From: Bugula neritina
Lineage: Eukaryota; Bryozoa; Gymnolaemata; Cheilostomatida; Bugulidae
Assembly (NCBI GenBank): GCA_964035545.1
Contig: OZ037770.1
Coordinates: 14,482,642 to 14,546,641 of the forward strand
DNA length: 64,000 nt
Direction of reading: 5' to 3'
Every line of letters begins with the position of its first letter. Position 1 is the stretch's first letter. Positions 60,250 to 64,000 of this stretch are shown here, piece after piece. The notes beneath the pieces are model-generated. The model was not told the origin of the DNA. It was given only the letters and a program-made list of their open reading frames with translations, and ran no database searches. The translations under genes were made by a program, and so were the position numbers.

Positions 60250-62422
60250 CTAACTTGTGCTGTTGATGGGGCCCGTCGCGCGAGTCCCAAACCCTTTACT
60301 ATTAGTCTCAGGACCATAAGGTTGACGCTGCAGTACCGGGTCTAACTTTTTATTTGTCCCGATAGAAGACCTGCAAACAAACAAAACCCAAGGTCATATC
60401 AGCACACAGAAGTGGGCAAACCCAACATCTTCATGTTACGATGACTGACACCAGTTACTACCTAGCAGAGCAGTGAGATAGCAGGTGCTTGTTGGGCAGT
60501 CAACCACCTGTAGGGTACCTAGGGCGAACCCAGGGACTAACGAGGACAATAATATTTTACAGCTATCAGTAAAAAAGAATCTGGCAAAAGAGCTTTGCAA
60601 TGGTGAAGCTACCAAAAGAGCTTTACAAAACTATCTTAAAGTTGGTTTAGCACACTACACATTGTGTTTTAGCACCTGTAAAATCTTAGTTTAGCACATG
60701 AGACATCACAGTTTAGCATATTGTATAGCACACCTCTGAACTAGAACAGGAGACGGAGTGAGCTGTTCCTCCATAGACTGACTGCAGTTTACCTCCGGCA
60801 AATCTCCCAGAATCCTTTTCCTGGCTTCATTGTACTCGGCCTCGCGCTGCTGCAGAGTTTTATAGTTTGACTTACGCTCCTCCACGCCTTGCTGACTAGC
60901 GGCAGCGTCCAGCGGGTCTCGCTTTAACAACTTTATAGTAGGTGAATATTGTGTCCTTTGTTCGTTGTTTTGTAAAATTGTCACTTTCCCGTATTGAAGA
61001 GTGTTTGAAGTTTTGTGCTCTGATGGATTATTCTTTTTTACTTTCGTATCCAGTGCGGTTATTTGTTTGTCTAACTCCTACATAAAACAGTGAGCTGTAA
61101 ACATTCTAAATTTACCCAACGTACATAATAGATGCTTTACTACTTATAACAATATATGTTCACTAATAAATTTTACACTGCATTGCGAGTAGCCTCAACA
61201 AAATCAGAATATGCAAAAGATGATTATTCTTTCAATATTTATCAATACCAGTAAAATAGTAGAAGTATCAACAACCTAAGTGAATCTAAATGATGTAAAA
61301 CTTAAAACTATGAAGTTTATTATCCTAAATAAATGCATAAGTTCAAGTAGAAGTCAATTCAAATTTAGCAATTAACTAATTCAAATTATATTTCAAGTTC
61401 CACTCAGAAGAAACCGATATAAAACAAGCTGAAAGTTCAATTGTAAAACTGTAAAACAACAGGTTAAAGCTGCACATTACTGATTTAGTTTTCCTTTTTG
61501 ATTTAATATTAGAATTTTTTATTTGTATTTCAATTACTACCACATAACTTCAAATCATTATAATGATGAAGTAATTTACTTAGTAATCTACTGTCACTGG
61601 GTGACTAACGTTTCCAAATTGAAACATAATTTCATTTTTTCAGAAGTAGTTTTTGTAATTGTGTCACCATCTTAATAATAATCACTCTTTATGTTGTCTA
61701 GCCAAATTTTACATTAAGCAAACAATAGAAATGTTTATTTTAATTAGAAAATAGCATAACATTACTCATAGTCATTAGAAATTACTTATAGTTTTTAGTC
61801 ATTAGTATTATGTATAACATTAAGAATTTAAGTGTAACTTTCTCTTTGGTTTTTAATTTAAATCTGTTTCAGTGTACCACTAAGAGTAAGATTAAGTCTA
61901 ACACTGTAAGTGTGACAGTAACTGTAAGTGACGAAGTCTAATGTATTCAGTATTGTTATTACTTATTTCAATATTCGTTTAATTTTATTCATAACCATAA
62001 TGATAATTATTTAATAACTTTACTGATCACCTAAGACTGAGACTCATCACTTAAAGTTAATTATTATAAGATTATCGTTTAGATTTGCTCCTAATTCTAC
62101 AGTTACGCCCACTCTTAGTCTTAGTAGTGACCTTTTCAAATAAAAATGAATTTCAATTACATTCATTGAATTAATTTCCAGAGGGAGCATCAGAATGAGA
62201 ATCAGAATGAGAATCAGAATGAGAAGGCGAAGCTGTACCCCAAATAAAACTTGAATAAAATAAACTAATTTGCTTCACCTAGAAAGCAGATAAACAAATA
62301 ATTTCAAAAATAGTTATTCTTTAGCATAAAATATATACAAACTTAGGTTACCAATAACATACCCCAGTTTCATCTAAGGTTTCCCAATCATCATTTTCAT
62401 CACTAAAATCTTGTTCAGCCAT
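60250..62422 (-). CDS. SZRD1: SUZ-domain protein SZRD1, 3 exons
   Basis: Exons in transcript order: 62363-62422, 60734-61077, 60250-60370; phases 0 and 2 agree, giving 525 nt and 174 aa (human SZRD1 is about 152 aa). The start MAEQDFSDENDDWETLDETG keeps the acidic W-E N-terminus of the family. The SUZ block reads IKLLKRDP ... LQQREAEYNEARKRILG, against LAQREAEYAEARKRILG in human. The C-terminal SUZ-C-like segment reads LQRQPYGPETNSKGFGTR. SUZ domains bind RNA, and the human protein is a small, widely expressed factor linked to mRNA handling and cell growth. The stop is TAG at 60250-60252. Introns are 0.36 and 1.3 kb; the larger one holds a degenerate AGT/ACT repeat at about 61860-62120. Confidence 0.93.
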
Positions 62423-63509
62423 TTTAGGTCAACTGAGGGTCGTGTAGACTGATTTCACGACTATAACGGGCGGGAAGATGTAATGTAATAATATTGAGAT
62501 CAGCTCGTCGCAAAAACGTACTTCATACTAAATTTTTTTAAGGTAGGATACAACTCCTAAGTAAACCTCAAAATAGTGCCAGTTTGTTTAGTTCATTATA
62601 TCTCATAAAATTAAAAAATATATTACATGTATTTTCTAACCACTCTACTACAACCAAAGCTTCAGTTCATTATACATGTGAGGTAATTAATAACTAGGTA
62701 ATATTCATGCCTGTGCCTAAATGCTATTTGCTAGCTAACATGTCCGAGGATGAATAAAACTATGAAAGTAGTTTAATAAAGTATGCTTATAAACTAACAA
62801 CAGCTAATAAAAAGGCTTTTGCCATTGCAGACGCATGAGTGATAACTCTCAAAGAGTGACGTTTCACTTATGGCTAAACTTTAGTATGCTGATAGCAAAC
62901 TGAGGCGGTGCAGATCATTATCTTCTGATAAGAGCATGTATTGAAAATAGCTGCAAGTTTATGGAACTAAGTAAATTTCTACTATTTTTAATGTTAGTTT
63001 AAACTCTAAGGCCTAAAGCTCTAGAATTGAAATATCTCAAAACACTCACAGGCAGAGAATTGATCAAATATTTTAATCACTGTATATTTCATTAACTAAA
63101 ACTTTGATTATTATTAAACTGATGTGTTTGCATCTCGTATCTCAAATGTCAGGCTGACGTTTCCTGAAAGACTAATTCATGAATACAAAAGTAGTATGCC
63201 ACATCTTGTGTCAGCCTGCAAGTTGCTATTCCACCCCTACTGATGAAATGTCACCCGTGTGGGGGGGAGTGATGACACCTTTACTGGTGCCACAAAATTT
63301 AGATCAAAGCTTTTATTGTAAAAAAAACCATCACTTCTTGAGAATTTTCAAAAGATGTAATTTATTTTTATAATACCCTACTTAGTAACAAATGGAGATA
63401 TATTTATTCAAATTTTACTATTGACCTTGTTAATAAATACAGAGTGATAAATGTACAACAAAAAGAACTTATATATTATTTACATGTCACAGACAAATAA
63501 ACTCTAGAG
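62423..63509. other. Promoter side of SZRD1, no gene seen
   Basis: Sequence between the SZRD1 start and the 3' end of the next minus-strand gene. A short plus-strand frame at 63179 has no support. Confidence 0.5.
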
Positions 63510-63606
63510 TTATACTCTCTTGGCTTTCTTATGTCTGCCTCCTTTCTTGTTTGGATGTCTTTTGTTTAACTTCTCTGCTGCCTTTATATACTGTTTCTTG
63601 TTTGAT
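63510..63606 (-). CDS. Last exon of a basic, probably RNA-associated protein (rest beyond window)
   Basis: A strong acceptor (TCCTGTCTTGCAG) precedes 97 nt coding 31 residues, starting in phase 2, that end KKGGRHKKAKRV and stop at 63510-63512. The lysine/arginine-rich tail is typical of nucleolar or ribosome-biogenesis proteins, but I cannot name the family. The preceding exons should lie right of the window edge or above 63700. Confidence 0.55.
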
Positions 63607-64000
63607 CTGCAAGACAGGATTGGGTGACTCAAGAGATCTCTACACAAACAGCTAACTAACCATTTCACAATGTCTTGAGATTTAACGCAACATTTTCTCA
63701 AAATTCATAATATATGAATTTGCTAAGCCAAATGGAAATAAACTACTAAAACTATCAAAGCACGACTCGACTATACTGAATGTGGCCCTCAGAATGTGAA
63801 GGTGGACACAAATCTTGAAACTGGACAGATAGAATTAGTACTAACAAATGTTATAAATGAGATTATAAGAGTAACTTCATTGCAAATATATCTGCAAGGC
63901 ACATAATAACATGTATTATATTATTTAGTGAAATTTATGAGATTAGTTGTTCATGATATAAGAGTGACTAACAATGACTGAAACATACTAGAAGTGAATA

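Overview
The window looks like nuclear DNA of an invertebrate animal, probably a lophotrochozoan/spiralian. The genome is AT-rich and genes are split by GT-AG introns. Gene families include melted/VEPH1, FRS2, a Methuselah-like GPCR with somatomedin-B and Y-x-N-x-Y-C modules (a style familiar from molluscs and relatives), and a SUEL-lectin/CUB receptor. The phylum is inference. All exon models were built by hand from splice sites, reading phase and remembered family sequences; nothing was searched.

Layout. 1-4.1 kb: possible 3' end of a gene entering from the left, a 35-bp tandem repeat and a MITE-like element with long inverted ends. 4.1-5.1 kb (-): intronless class A GPCR. 8.86-17.11 kb (+): complete 13-exon melted/VEPH1 gene (732 aa), with introns full of minisatellites. 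19.42-24.92 kb (-): complete 8-exon FRS2-type docking protein (351 aa), tail to tail with melted. 25.6-27.7 kb: degenerate AGT/ACT-rich repeats and a 250-bp TA tract. 27.89-33.21 kb (-): 5-exon, about 1109-aa Mth-like GPCR. 40.7-46.0 kb (+): SUEL-lectin + CUB + transmembrane protein, first coding exon not found. 47.13-57.66 kb (-): 6-exon gene resembling proteasome assembly chaperone PSMG1. 60.25-62.42 kb (-): SZRD1 (SUZ-domain protein). 63.51-63.61 kb (-): last exon of a basic protein whose remainder lies beyond the window.

The most unusual part is 48.2-54.3 kb. Inside an 8.1-kb intron of the PSMG1-like gene, on the opposite strand, lie three tandem paralogues encoding 101-106 aa cysteine/histidine proteins that I do not recognise. 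Each has a TATA promoter, a noncoding first exon and an upstream kappaB-type site; in two copies this is the perfect palindrome GGGAATTCCC. A decayed fourth promoter fragment follows. The proteins are internally duplicated, with two H-x4-C ... C-x-C modules, so they may be a small Rel/NF-kappaB-controlled metal-binding family, possibly immune.

A second theme is minisatellites anchored on splice sites. At least three exon 3' ends, donor included, are tandemly repeated (melted exons 2 and 12; FRS2 exon 4). In FRS2 the 30-bp unit keeps the frame, so donor choice could add 10, 20 or 30 residues. Several other introns have repeats running up to the acceptor.
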